64,000 nt of DNA from assembly GCF_007558865.1 (NCBI RefSeq), contig NZ_VLPK01000005.1, positions 124,001 through 188,000 of the forward strand, read 5' to 3'. Shown in pieces: positions 50,565 to 59,394 of this stretch. The position numbers and the translations under genes were made by a program. This DNA is from Mucilaginibacter corticis (lineage in GTDB: Bacteria; Bacteroidota; Bacteroidia; Sphingobacteriales; Sphingobacteriaceae). Position 1 is the first letter of the stretch. Every line of letters starts with the position of its first letter. The notes under the pieces are model-generated. The model was given only the letters and a program-made list of their open reading frames with translations. It had not been told where the DNA came from and did not search any database.

Positions 50565-51380
50565 CTATTTTAACAGCGCATCTTTTTCCTTGGCAAAAAC
50601 ATTGTAAACCAACTTATCCAATCTGGCAGGGATAAGTTTACTTAAAAGCACAGTCAGCTTACCCTGCCCGGTCATAATTAAAGTGCGTTCGCGCTTTTCA
50701 ACACCATCGGCAATGATTTTTGCGACTTCATCTGAAGTCATCATTTTTTCTTCATGCAACGTACTTTCCCCCTGCTGGTTACCGTCTTTATTTAATGCAG
50801 TATTTCGGATGTTTGATGCTGTGAACCCCGGGCAAGCGGTCATTACGTGTACGCCAGTTTTTAAATTCTCGACTCGTAAAGCATCCAAGAAACCATTCAT
50901 GGCAAACTTTGAAGCTGAATAACCTGTTCTGCCTGGCAAACCTTTATAACCTGCTATAGACGACACCCCTACCACAGAACCTTTTGTTTTTAAGATCTCG
51001 GGCAACGCGTATTTGGTACAATACACCGTGCCCCAAAAATTCACGTCCATTAAGGTTTTTAATACCTGCAACTCTGCATCTCTAAACAAAGCACGCATGG
51101 AGATGCCCGCGTTATTTACCAATATATCAATTTTTCCGAAAGTAGTAATGGTTTGTTTGATCAAATGATCACAATCGCTTTCAACGGCGACGTCACATTG
51201 TACCGCTAAGGCTTTAATTTGATATTGATCCTGTAATGACTGTGCAATTTCGCATAAAGTAACATATTGGCGGGCAGCCAAAACAAGGTTAGCGCCACGG
51301 AGCGCAAATTCTTCTGCTAATGATTTACCAATGCCCGAAGAGGCACCGGTTATAATTACTATCTTATTGTTCAACTTCAT
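50565..51380 (-). CDS. Short-chain dehydrogenase/reductase
   Basis: A 271-residue classical SDR. The cofactor motif is ITGASSGIGKSLAEEFA, with NNAGIS in the middle and the active-site Ser-Tyr-Lys in SSIAG...GYSASKFAMNGFLDALR. The C-terminal extension to about 271 residues is like the DHRS/SadH-type lipid or steroid reductases. The substrate is unknown. Its ATG lies inside the end of the upstream glycosyltransferase gene (17-base overlap), so the two are translationally coupled. Confidence 0.9.
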   Translation of the reverse strand: MKLNNKIVIITGASSGIGKSLAEEFALRGANLVLAARQYVTLCEIAQSLQDQYQIKALAVQCDVAVESDCDHLIKQTITTFGKIDILVNNAGISMRALFRDAELQVLKTLMDVNFWGTVYCTKYALPEILKTKGSVVGVSSIAGYKGLPGRTGYSASKFAMNGFLDALRVENLKTGVHVMTACPGFTASNIRNTALNKDGNQQGESTLHEEKMMTSDEVAKIIADGVEKRERTLIMTGQGKLTVLLSKLIPARLDKLVYNVFAKEKDALLK

Positions 51381-52200
51381 ACGCTGGCGGGTACAGTTGT
51401 ATGCCTTCTGTTATTTTTATTTCAGGCAGTTTAAACATGTACTTGGCGGCGAAGATAAGCATAGCACCATAAAAATTCTTTACGTATTGCCAGCTAATTT
51501 TAGGCGTATTGTCGCTTTTAAAGTTGATAATATAAGTTTTGGGGAAATAATAATTCTTAAAACCAGCCAGTCGCATCCGGTAAGACAGATCGATGTTATG
51601 GCCATATTGCACAAAACGTTCATCAAACAAGCCCGTTTCATTCAATACCGGCCTGCGTATCAGCATAAATGCATCGTTCAGGATATCTATCTCTGATGTT
51701 TGAAACTCCTCCACCCACTCTTTGTGGTTACGGTTTGAAATGCGTGATTTGGCAAAATGTTTAGCAAAACCTATCAGTTTAAAAAAGCTGATCCATGGTT
51801 TTGTTAACCCCCGATTAGACTCGGGCAGAAAACTGCCTTTAGCATCAACCATCCGTACCCCTAAACCACCGGCATCAGGGTGAGCATCCATAAAACCAAT
51901 GATCTTATCCAGGGTTTCTTTGCCGCAAATAGTATCCGCATTGACTAGTAAAACATACTCGCCTTTAGACACTTCTATCCCCTGGTTATTTGCTTTGGCT
52001 ACACCTTCGTTAATGTTATTGGCAATCAGGCGAATTGCGGGGTAATCGGTATGAAGCATTTCAACTGAATTATCGGTTGATCCATTGTCAACTATAATCA
52101 ATTCATAATCAATAGCATTACCTGCTTTAACTAAAGAATTTAATGCGAGCTTTAATAAATCACAACGGTTATGATTTACTATGATTACCGATAGTTTCAT
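51364..52200 (-). CDS. Glycosyltransferase family 2
   Basis: A 278-residue GT-A glycosyltransferase. It opens with SVIIVNHNRCDLLKLALNSL and IIVDNGSTDNSVEML, with a DxD-like NADTIC (nucleotide-sugar/metal site) and FDERFVQYGHNIDLSYRMRLAGF, the ED-like acceptor region. It is of the rhamnosyl-/WcaA-like class. It lacks a membrane-spanning helix, so it may work at the inner leaflet. It starts two bases from the recR stop and overlaps the SDR gene, making a recR-GT2-SDR unit. Confidence 0.9.
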   Translation of the reverse strand: MKLSVIIVNHNRCDLLKLALNSLVKAGNAIDYELIIVDNGSTDNSVEMLHTDYPAIRLIANNINEGVAKANNQGIEVSKGEYVLLVNADTICGKETLDKIIGFMDAHPDAGGLGVRMVDAKGSFLPESNRGLTKPWISFFKLIGFAKHFAKSRISNRNHKEWVEEFQTSEIDILNDAFMLIRRPVLNETGLFDERFVQYGHNIDLSYRMRLAGFKNYYFPKTYIINFKSDNTPKISWQYVKNFYGAMLIFAAKYMFKLPEIKITEGIQLYPPAYEVEQ

Positions 52201-52202
52201 AC

Positions 52203-52820
52203 TTACCTGGATAAAGAATTTTCATACGGAACACGCGTAGCGATAGACCGCCCGAGGGTGATCTCGTCTACGTACTCCAATTCTCCACCAAAGGCTATGC
52301 CACGGGCTATTGTTGAGATACTTATATTGAATTGTTTTAATTTTTTATGCAAGTAAAAGATGGTAGTATCGCCCTCCATAGTAGCGCTAAGCGCAAAGAT
52401 AACTTCTTTTACTTCGTCATTGCTTAAACGTTCAACCAACGTGTCCACCTGCAAGTCCGACGGCCCAATGCCATCCATCGGCGATATTAAGCCGCCCAAT
52501 ACATGGTACACGCCATTGTACTGGCTGGTATTTTCAATGGCCATTACATCGCGGGTGTCTTCTACAACACATATCAGGCTCTGATCGCGTTTATGCGATG
52601 AACAGATCTCGCAAAACTGCTGATCAGAAATATTATGACAGGTGCTGCAAAACCTGATCTCATTACGCAGTTTACTTATCGTTCCGCTAAATTTCTCAAC
52701 ATCTTCCTTCTCCTGATTTAAAAGGTGCAACACTAAGCGTAACGCCGTTTTCTGCCCCACCCCCGGTAATTTTGCAAACTCTGCAACCGCATTTTCCAAC
52801 AACTTCGACGAAAAGTTCAT
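52203..52820 (-). CDS. recR: Recombination protein RecR
   Basis: It acts with RecF/RecO to load RecA at gaps. The 205-residue protein has the helix-hairpin-helix LPGVGQKTALRLVLHLL, then the zinc finger CSTCHNISDQQFCEIC, and a Toprim domain: LICVVEDTRDVMAIE, HVLGGLISPMDGIGP and EVIFALSATMEGDTT. The C-terminal ARGIAFGGELEYVDEITLGRS is the Walker-like end. All are canonical. It leads the recR-GT2-SDR group. Confidence 0.95.
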   Translation of the reverse strand: MNFSSKLLENAVAEFAKLPGVGQKTALRLVLHLLNQEKEDVEKFSGTISKLRNEIRFCSTCHNISDQQFCEICSSHKRDQSLICVVEDTRDVMAIENTSQYNGVYHVLGGLISPMDGIGPSDLQVDTLVERLSNDEVKEVIFALSATMEGDTTIFYLHKKLKQFNISISTIARGIAFGGELEYVDEITLGRSIATRVPYENSLSR

Positions 52821-52939
52821 ATTGCGAAGATAGTTAATAGTCAGGAAGTCGGAAAGTATGTAAAAGGCCTTAATGTTTATTTTTTTGTTTAATAAATCTA
52901 CTATACATAACTTGTCAGCAAGAATTAATAAATCACTTT

Positions 52940-53022
52940 GTCATTTCGAACAAAGTGAGAAATCTTATACGATTTACCTGCCAGTCGCATAAGATTTCTC
53001 CTCGTACCTCGTTCGAAATGAC
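52940..53022. repeat. Inverted repeat, GTCATTTCGAAC family
   Basis: The ends are perfect 12-bp inverted copies: GTCATTTCGAAC (52940-52951) and GTTCGAAATGAC (53011-53022). Inner arms AGAAATCTTAT and ATAAGATTTCT also pair, across a short AT-rich centre. It lies between recR and the symporter gene and would form a long hairpin. Confidence 0.85.
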
Positions 53023-53037
53023 ATATAATTTTATAAC

Positions 53038-54519
53038 ATGTCACCCGGATTACTGCTTTCATTTATAATTGGTTATTTCTTAGTCTTGTTAGTGATATCA
53101 TGGCTAACCTCAAGAAAATCATCAGACAACGATACTTTCTTTGTGGCTAACCGCAATTCTAAATGGTACCTTGTAGCATTTGGGATGATTGGCACTGCTT
53201 TAAGCGGCGTAACGTTCATATCGGTACCCGGTAAAGTTGGCTCGCCCGGTGGCGATCAGTTTGCTTACTTTCAGTTTGTACTGGGTAATGCCGCCGGGTT
53301 TATTATCATAGCAACGGTATTGCTGCCTTTGTACTACCGCATGAAACTGACCTCAATTTACAGCTACATTGAACATGCTTTAGGCACATGGAGTTATAAA
53401 ACAGCGGCAGGCATTTTTCTGATCAGCCGGGTAATTGGGTCGTCGTTCAGGCTTTACCTGGTGGTGATTGTATTGCAGAAATTTATTTTTGATAGTTATG
53501 GTGTACCTTTTGCCGTTACGGTATTGATATGCCTGGTATTGATCTGGGCCTATACTTTTAAAGGCGGGTTGAAGACAATTATTATTACAGACAGTTTGCA
53601 AACCTTGTTCCTGGTATCGTCTGTTTTTCTATCGATATTTTTTATTTGCCGCAGCATGAACTTTAACCTGTTTGAAGCGGCAGACGCCATTAAAAACAGC
53701 AGTTATTCCAAGATATTTTTCTTTGATGATTTCATGACCAGTCACTTTCATATCACTAAGCAATTTATCGGCGGCTTATTTATTACCGTGGGCATGACAG
53801 GGCTTGACCAGGACTTGATGCAAAAAAACCTAAGCCTTAAAAACATCCGCGAAGCGCAAAAAAATATGTTCAGCTTTACTGCCGTGTTTGTGGTGATCAA
53901 CATTTTCTTTTTAAGTGTCGGCGCATTGCTGTATATGTACGCAACACGTTATGGCATCACGGTTACAAAAACAGATTACCTCTATCCCACAATCGCTTTA
54001 AAATACCTGGGCGTTATACCAGCCGTAGTATTTATGTTGGGTTTAACTGCCGCCACATTTGCCACTACCGATTCGGCCTTAACTGCCTTAACCACATCGT
54101 TTTGTGTTGATTTTTTAAACTTTAACAAAGGGAAAGATATCAACAGTAAAAAAATGGTAAATGTGCGCCATTATGTGCACATAGCTTTTTCGGGATTGTT
54201 GTTTCTAACCATTATTATATTTAACGCCATTAATAACGATGCCGTAGTAAGCGCCATATTTAAAGTAGCGTCATACACCTATGGGCCTTTATTAGGTCTT
54301 TATTCGTTTGGGTTATTTTTAAGCGGCAGGCAGGTTAAAGACAAGCTGGTGCCTTTTATTTGTGTGCTGTCGCCGGCTATTTGTTTTTACTTAAGTGCAA
54401 ACTCTACAACTTTATTTGGTTATACTTTTGATAATGAACTTATCCTTGTAAACGGGATCATTACATTTGCAGGATTGCTGCTTACATCAAAAAACAAAAC
54501 AAAAGCGGCAGTTGCATAA
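53038..54519 (+). CDS. Sodium:solute symporter (SSS family)
   Basis: A 493-residue inner-membrane transporter with about 13 helices. LVLLVISWLTSRKSSDNDTFFVANRN marks the N-terminus, and GTALSGVTFISVPGKVG the Na+/substrate helix. Further family motifs are VIVLQKFIFDSYG, YTFKGGLKTIIITDSLQTLF, and MTGLDQDLMQKNLSLKN. TAATFATTDSALTALTTSFCVDF is the central SSS signature. The substrate is unknown (sugars, sialic acid, proline or carboxylates in relatives). It starts 15 bases after an inverted repeat and precedes a LOG-type gene. Confidence 0.9.
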   Translation: MSPGLLLSFIIGYFLVLLVISWLTSRKSSDNDTFFVANRNSKWYLVAFGMIGTALSGVTFISVPGKVGSPGGDQFAYFQFVLGNAAGFIIIATVLLPLYYRMKLTSIYSYIEHALGTWSYKTAAGIFLISRVIGSSFRLYLVVIVLQKFIFDSYGVPFAVTVLICLVLIWAYTFKGGLKTIIITDSLQTLFLVSSVFLSIFFICRSMNFNLFEAADAIKNSSYSKIFFFDDFMTSHFHITKQFIGGLFITVGMTGLDQDLMQKNLSLKNIREAQKNMFSFTAVFVVINIFFLSVGALLYMYATRYGITVTKTDYLYPTIALKYLGVIPAVVFMLGLTAATFATTDSALTALTTSFCVDFLNFNKGKDINSKKMVNVRHYVHIAFSGLLFLTIIIFNAINNDAVVSAIFKVASYTYGPLLGLYSFGLFLSGRQVKDKLVPFICVLSPAICFYLSANSTTLFGYTFDNELILVNGIITFAGLLLTSKNKTKAAVA

Positions 54520-54542
54520 TTACACTACATTTAAGACACGAT

Positions 54543-55250
54543 ATGACAGGCGAAGAGAAAATAAGACACGCGTTTGAAAACAAAAACTGGCAGGAAATTA
54601 AGGTAACCGACTCCTGGCAGATCTTTAAAATAATGGCCGAGTTTGTTGACGGCTTTGAGAAACTGGCTAAGATAGGCCCATGTGTATCCATATTCGGTTC
54701 AGCACGTACCAAGAATGACAACCGCTACTATAAACTTGCCGAAGATACTGCCCGTTTGCTAACAGAGCGCGGCTACGGCGTAATATCAGGCGGCGGGCCG
54801 GGTATTATGGAGGCTGCCAATAAAGGCGCTTATGAGGCCGGGGGTAAATCCGTAGGGCTAAATATCGAACTACCTTTTGAGCAGTTTCATAATAAATATA
54901 TCGACCGGGATAAGGTACTTGAGTTTGATTATTTCTTTATCCGTAAGGTAATGTTCATGAAATATTCGCAGGGCTTTATTGTATTACCTGGCGGATTTGG
55001 TACTTTGGATGAATCATTCGAGGCGATTACCCTGATCCAGACCGGTAAAATTGCACGTTTCCCGATTGTGTTTGTGGGTGTAGAATACTGGGGCGGCTTA
55101 TTTAACTGGATAACTGAAAAAATGTTAAACCAGGAACATAACATCCATCCTGACGACCTTAACCTGTACAGGGTTGTTGATACTGCCGAAGAAGCAGTTG
55201 AACATATTTTCCGTTTTTACGAGAAGTATGTGCTGAAACCAAACTTCTAA
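54543..55250 (+). CDS. LOG-family nucleotide 5'-monophosphate phosphoribohydrolase
   Basis: A 235-residue Rossmann enzyme that hydrolyses nucleotide monophosphates (or cytokinin precursors) to base plus ribose 5-phosphate. The signatures are SGGGPGIMEAANKGAYEAGG and VLPGGFGTLDESFEAITLIQTGK. An FGSART strand and SVGLNIELPFEQFHN precede them. It is of TIGR00730 type. It starts 23 bases after the symporter and is probably co-transcribed with it and with the signal-peptidase-like gene 19 bases on. Confidence 0.9.
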   Translation: MTGEEKIRHAFENKNWQEIKVTDSWQIFKIMAEFVDGFEKLAKIGPCVSIFGSARTKNDNRYYKLAEDTARLLTERGYGVISGGGPGIMEAANKGAYEAGGKSVGLNIELPFEQFHNKYIDRDKVLEFDYFFIRKVMFMKYSQGFIVLPGGFGTLDESFEAITLIQTGKIARFPIVFVGVEYWGGLFNWITEKMLNQEHNIHPDDLNLYRVVDTAEEAVEHIFRFYEKYVLKPNF

Positions 55251-55269
55251 AGAACTCGATTATTTATTC

Positions 55270-55929
55270 ATGAAAAAACCTGCTGTTCTGATTGTAACGT
55301 TATTTGCATGTACAGTCGCGCTGTGGATAACGTTAAGGGCAACTCATATTTTGAATTTTTATTCGGTACCGACAACGGCAAATGAGCCAACTTACATGCC
55401 TGGTGATTGGCTGATCGCATCTAAATTAAAAAAAGTAAATAACAATGATTTTGTAGTCTTTAACGGTCCTGATAAGGGCGTTTGGATATTTAGGTGCATT
55501 GGAAAAGAAAATGATATAGTAGAGATAAGAAAAGCTGTGGTTTATTTAAACGGCAAACCATTGAACGACTCTTTTGCCTGGAATGAGTATTATATTTCAA
55601 AAAAACAATTATTAAGTATTGCAGGATACATAAATAGAAACAAAAACACTGTAGAGCTTATTAATGATAGTTTGGCTATTGGTAATTTTACAACATCTGA
55701 ATTAAAACAATATCATCTTAATTTAAAACCCCGTTTGGCAGCTGACACTGTAAATCCAGCTATTTTTGCTGATTTTAGAGCACGCGGTTACAATGAGGAT
55801 AATTTGGGACCTGTAAAAGTTCCAAAAGACAGCTATTTTTTATTGGGGGATAGCAGGCATGATGCGTTCGATTCACGATATTTTGGGTTTGTAAAAAGTG
55901 ATGATATAATTTCGACAGTTATAAGATAA
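55270..55929 (+). CDS. Signal peptidase I (S26) homologue lacking the catalytic Ser and Lys
   Basis: A 219-residue type I signal peptidase-like protein with one N-terminal membrane helix (about 4-22). The core boxes are recognisable: box B region SVPTTANEPTYMPGDW, box D region WIFRCIGKENDIVEIR, and box E LGDSRHDAFDSRYFGFV. In active enzymes box B reads S-x-S-M-x-P-T, with the second Ser as nucleophile; here it is Ala37. The general-base Lys of box D (YVKR) is Phe74. Cleavage is therefore unlikely (see findings). The insert at 95-170 is typical of the family. Neighbours are a LOG gene and MFS transporters. Confidence 0.8.
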   Translation: MKKPAVLIVTLFACTVALWITLRATHILNFYSVPTTANEPTYMPGDWLIASKLKKVNNNDFVVFNGPDKGVWIFRCIGKENDIVEIRKAVVYLNGKPLNDSFAWNEYYISKKQLLSIAGYINRNKNTVELINDSLAIGNFTTSELKQYHLNLKPRLAADTVNPAIFADFRARGYNEDNLGPVKVPKDSYFLLGDSRHDAFDSRYFGFVKSDDIISTVIR

Positions 55930-55980
55930 GACACAATAAACATTGATTAAACCATATTATTATAGTTTATACTCAATATA

Positions 55981-57207
55981 ATGGACAAACCTGCCAAGTC
56001 AAAAAAAGAAGCCGCTTTAGGATTTATATTTATTACGCTGCTGATCGACGTAACCGGTTTGGGTATTATTATACCTGTATTACCTAAGCTGATAGAAACC
56101 CTGATACATGGCAACTTAAGTGAAGCATCGCGCTACGCGGGCCTGTTAACATTTGCCTACGCTGTGATGCAATTTATTTTCGCACCGGTTTTGGGCAATT
56201 TAAGCGACAAGTATGGCCGTCGCCCTGTTTTACTGGGATCGTTGTTAGGATTTGGTGTTGATTATCTTTTCCTGGCTTTCGCCCCCAGCATAGGCTGGTT
56301 GTTTTTGGGCCGTGCCATAGCAGGCATTACCGGTGCCAGTTTCACCACCGCATCAGCCTATATAGCAGATGTAAGCACGCCCGAAAAACGCGCCCAGAAT
56401 TTCGGGATGATAGGTGTTGCATTTGGTTTAGGTTTTATTATAGGGCCGGTAATTGGTGGCATACTTGGTAAATACAATACCCACTACCCTTTTTTGGCTG
56501 CCGCTGGATTAGCTTTACTAAATGCCACATACGGGTATTTTGTATTGCCTGAATCTTTAGATAAAGCACATCGCAGGCCTTTTGAGCTCAAACGGGCTAA
56601 TCCGCTGGGGTCATTGTTACAACTGAATAAATACCCTGCTGTTTTAGGTTTAGCCGCATCGTTATTCCTGGTTTATTTTGCGGCACAATCCGTACAAAGC
56701 GTGTGGACCTTTTATACCATGACCAAATTTGGTTGGAACGAGGCCTGGGTAGGTTATTCTTTAGGATTTGTTGGCTTAAGTATTGCCGCCGTTCAGGGTG
56801 GCTTGATCCGGATCGCTATCCCAAAACTGGGCCAGCAGCGGGCCATTTGGATGGGGCTGTCGTTTTATGCTATCGGGTTGATATTATTCGCTGTAGCCAC
56901 CAAAGGCTGGATGATGTTTGCCTTTATGATACCTTATGCACTTGGTGGTATTGCAGGCCCTGCCCTGCAGGGAATTATGACCGAACAGGTACCCGCCAAT
57001 GAACAAGGCGAATTACAGGGCGCGCTTACCAGCCTCGCCAGCTTAAGCTCCATCTTTGGCCCGTGGATCATGACCTATCTTTTTTACAGATTCACGCAAA
57101 AGAATACGCCTGTTTATTTACCTGGAGCACCTTTTATTTTAGGTGCCATACTGATGCTATTGAGTGTATTGTTGGCAGTTAGAAGTTTTAAAAGAAACAC
57201 AAACTAA
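55981..57207 (+). CDS. MFS transporter, TetA-like (TCR/Tet) family, copy 1
   Basis: A 408-residue, 12-helix exporter. Motif A GNLSDKYGRRPVLL lies after helix 2, GRAIAGITGASFTTASAYIAD after helix 4, and FIIGPVIGGILGK at helix 5 (motif C-like). It resembles proteins annotated as TCR/Tet-family MFS, but this alone does not show tetracycline export. It is followed by a close paralogue; the two share LPxSLxxxHRRxFExKRANPLGSL and the C-terminal YxPGAP segment. Confidence 0.9.
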   Translation: MDKPAKSKKEAALGFIFITLLIDVTGLGIIIPVLPKLIETLIHGNLSEASRYAGLLTFAYAVMQFIFAPVLGNLSDKYGRRPVLLGSLLGFGVDYLFLAFAPSIGWLFLGRAIAGITGASFTTASAYIADVSTPEKRAQNFGMIGVAFGLGFIIGPVIGGILGKYNTHYPFLAAAGLALLNATYGYFVLPESLDKAHRRPFELKRANPLGSLLQLNKYPAVLGLAASLFLVYFAAQSVQSVWTFYTMTKFGWNEAWVGYSLGFVGLSIAAVQGGLIRIAIPKLGQQRAIWMGLSFYAIGLILFAVATKGWMMFAFMIPYALGGIAGPALQGIMTEQVPANEQGELQGALTSLASLSSIFGPWIMTYLFYRFTQKNTPVYLPGAPFILGAILMLLSVLLAVRSFKRNTN

Positions 57208-57250
57208 GATTATTGGTTATACAACTGCTAAGTTCACATTTCTATCTTAT

Positions 57251-58546
57251 ATGGCCGAAGAGCAATCATCTTTTTCTAACATGACCGGGCAGGTCACCAA
57301 AACAAAACGTTCTGCTGCATTAGGCTTTATTTTTATAACCATATTTGTTGATGTTTTAGGTTTGGGTATTATCATACCTGTAATGCCCAAGCTATTACAA
57401 ACGCTGGGGCATTTTGACCTGAGCATGGCATCTAAATATAACGGATGGCTTACGCTGATTTATGCGTCAATGCAATTGATCTTCGCATCTATCATGGGGA
57501 GTTTAAGTGACAGGTATGGCCGCAGGCCGGTACTCCTGATCTCGCTTTTTGGCTTTAGTATCGATTATTTATTTATGGCATTTGCCCCATCAATTGCCTG
57601 GCTGTTTGTGGGCCGGTTTATTGCCGGTGTAACGGGTGCCAGTACAGCTACTGCTACGGCTTATATAGCAGATGTAAGTACAGGGCATAAACGCGATGCC
57701 AACTTTGGCTTAGTCGGTGCGGCTTCAGGCATAGGCCTGATATTGGGTGTCGGCCTGGGTGGTTATTTGGGCGAGCTTAATATTAAATTCCCGTTTATGG
57801 CGGCAGCGGGCTTTGCTTTTTTAAACGGCATGTACGGTTTGTTTGTATTGCCCGAATCACTTAAACCCGAACATCGCCGCAAATTTGAATGGAAACGAGC
57901 CAATCCATTGGGATCGTTGATAAGGGTATTTACCAAACACGTTGGCTTAGCCGGCCTGATAGGCGCTATCCTGTTAGTTTACATCGCACAAAAAGCTGTA
58001 GAATATTTAATGTCATTCTTTCTATATGAAAAGTTCAATTGGTCTATGCACAGCGTTAGTTGGTTGGCACTATTTATTGGCGGGTTGCTGTTTGCCATAC
58101 AAGCAGGTTTGATCCGTTATACCATACCCAAATTTGGCCAACAGAAAAATATTATAGCAGGTATAATTTTTTACGCTATCGGCCTTACCCTTATCGCATT
58201 TGTAAATCGTGGGTGGCTGGTATATATATTTATGATCCCTTATTGTCTTGGAGGTATTTCAGGCCCGGCTTTGCAGGGATACGCCACCAATAAAGTCGCT
58301 AAAAATGAACAAGGCGAGCTACAGGGTGCCATTACCATTTTGAACAGCATAAGTGTAATAGTAGGGCCGTTTATATTCAGCTTTTTATTTGCGCATTATA
58401 CTAACAAAACTTCGGGAATTTACTTTCCGGGCGCGCCGTATTTGCTGGCCGCAATACTGATGATCATCAGTACTTTTTTGGCGATAAGAAGTTTCAAGAA
58501 CCCGATTAAAAAGACAAGATCAGTCAAGCCCGCTCACACCGCCTGA
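57251..58546 (+). CDS. MFS transporter, TetA-like (TCR/Tet) family, copy 2
   Basis: A 431-residue tandem paralogue of the preceding gene. The ATG at 57251 is used because the upstream extension overlaps the first gene and is unlike it. It has an extra polar N-terminus (MAEEQSSFSNMTGQ...) before the first helix. It keeps motif A GSLSDRYGRRPVLLISLFGF and ASTATATAYIADVSTGHKRD. KRANPLGSL and YFPGAPYLL are shared with the first copy. Its 3' end overlaps the convergent DUF502 gene by 27 bases. Confidence 0.88.
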   Translation: MAEEQSSFSNMTGQVTKTKRSAALGFIFITIFVDVLGLGIIIPVMPKLLQTLGHFDLSMASKYNGWLTLIYASMQLIFASIMGSLSDRYGRRPVLLISLFGFSIDYLFMAFAPSIAWLFVGRFIAGVTGASTATATAYIADVSTGHKRDANFGLVGAASGIGLILGVGLGGYLGELNIKFPFMAAAGFAFLNGMYGLFVLPESLKPEHRRKFEWKRANPLGSLIRVFTKHVGLAGLIGAILLVYIAQKAVEYLMSFFLYEKFNWSMHSVSWLALFIGGLLFAIQAGLIRYTIPKFGQQKNIIAGIIFYAIGLTLIAFVNRGWLVYIFMIPYCLGGISGPALQGYATNKVAKNEQGELQGAITILNSISVIVGPFIFSFLFAHYTNKTSGIYFPGAPYLLAAILMIISTFLAIRSFKNPIKKTRSVKPAHTA

Positions 58547-59113
58547 TATTACAAACTTCATCATGTCTGCGGCATTTTTGTCAATCGGTTTAACCTTATC
58601 CGCAGCAATAATAACTACCTGCCCTGCAAATGAATATGAATACGGGAAATAAACCGCGACCTCGCCGGGTAAGCCCAATTTAGCAAGGTCCTTTTGCACC
58701 AGGAAACCGATTTTTTTCAGACCAAATTCATTAACCTCAACAATAACCGCCTCGTTAAACTTTTTTTCATCGCCAACAAAGGCTTCGGTAAGGTCTTTGA
58801 TTGAAGAGTAGAGAAAATTAAAGAATGGCAACTTATTCAGCCATCTTTTAAACCAGCGCTTGATCGGGTCGGTAATTACGTTGGTTACCAGCACACCGGC
58901 AATCATGATCACTATTAGGACGTTTAAAATCCCGACTCCGGGTATGTGCATTGGCCGGCCTTTACTGTCTGTCCATAAAACATCGCTTAAATTTAAGGCG
59001 CTGTCAATGCTCGAAATTGCCCAAAAGATCAGGAAAGCAGCCGCGCCTATCGGCACAACCACGATCAATCCTTTAAAAAAATAATTTAATAACGCCCTGG
59101 CTACCTTGGTCAT
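58520..59113 (-). CDS. DUF502-family membrane protein
   Basis: A 197-residue protein from ATG 59113, preferred over a TTG four codons earlier. It has two membrane helices: about 6-28 (LNYFFKGLIVVVPIGAAAFLIFWA) and 62-80 (LNVLIVIMIAGVLVTN). Between and after these is the family core, FFNFLYSSIKDLTEAFVG, then VAVYFPYSYSFAGQVVII. The function is unknown. It is a common single-copy gene in this phylum. Its 3' end overlaps the MFS gene. Confidence 0.87.
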   Translation of the reverse strand: MTKVARALLNYFFKGLIVVVPIGAAAFLIFWAISSIDSALNLSDVLWTDSKGRPMHIPGVGILNVLIVIMIAGVLVTNVITDPIKRWFKRWLNKLPFFNFLYSSIKDLTEAFVGDEKKFNEAVIVEVNEFGLKKIGFLVQKDLAKLGLPGEVAVYFPYSYSFAGQVVIIAADKVKPIDKNAADMMKFVISGGVSGLD

Positions 59114-59213
59114 TTTGATCTGCAAATTCTGTGTGTAAAAGTACGTTCTTTTAAACAGGCACAGAAATTTTTATAAAATGCTCGATTACACGTTTGAAAT
59201 TTGAAATAAGCAT

Positions 59214-59384
59214 TTACCCTTTCACATAAAACTTATTGAAGCAGCTATAGCACCTATATCTTTGAAGGGGTAACCAAAACAGGAAAATCTTAAACATTTC
59301 TCCGTTAGGTATCTTGTGATGCGATACTGTAGAACAAGTGGGGCAACGAACAATTTTTCGTTTAGGATCATTTATATTGTTCAT
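59214..59384 (-). CDS. Small zinc-ribbon protein, 56 residues
   Basis: A short frame between two annotated genes. It reads MNNINDPKRKIVRC, then PTC, and later RCYSCFNKFYVKG, so it has two C-x2-C knuckles (residues 14-17 and 45-48) separated by 27 residues that include a hydrophobic stretch (FKIFLFWLPL). This is a rubredoxin-like zinc ribbon. The ATG lies 10 bases after the stop of the gene at 59395, indicating a two-gene operon. I know of no assigned function. Confidence 0.7.
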   Translation of the reverse strand: MNNINDPKRKIVRCPTCSTVSHHKIPNGEMFKIFLFWLPLQRYRCYSCFNKFYVKG

Positions 59385-59394
59385 AGGACAGTGT

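Noticed and set aside
55981..58546. Tetracycline resistance genes
   Set aside because: Similarity to TetA-type MFS exporters does not show the substrate; only a general transporter call is supported.
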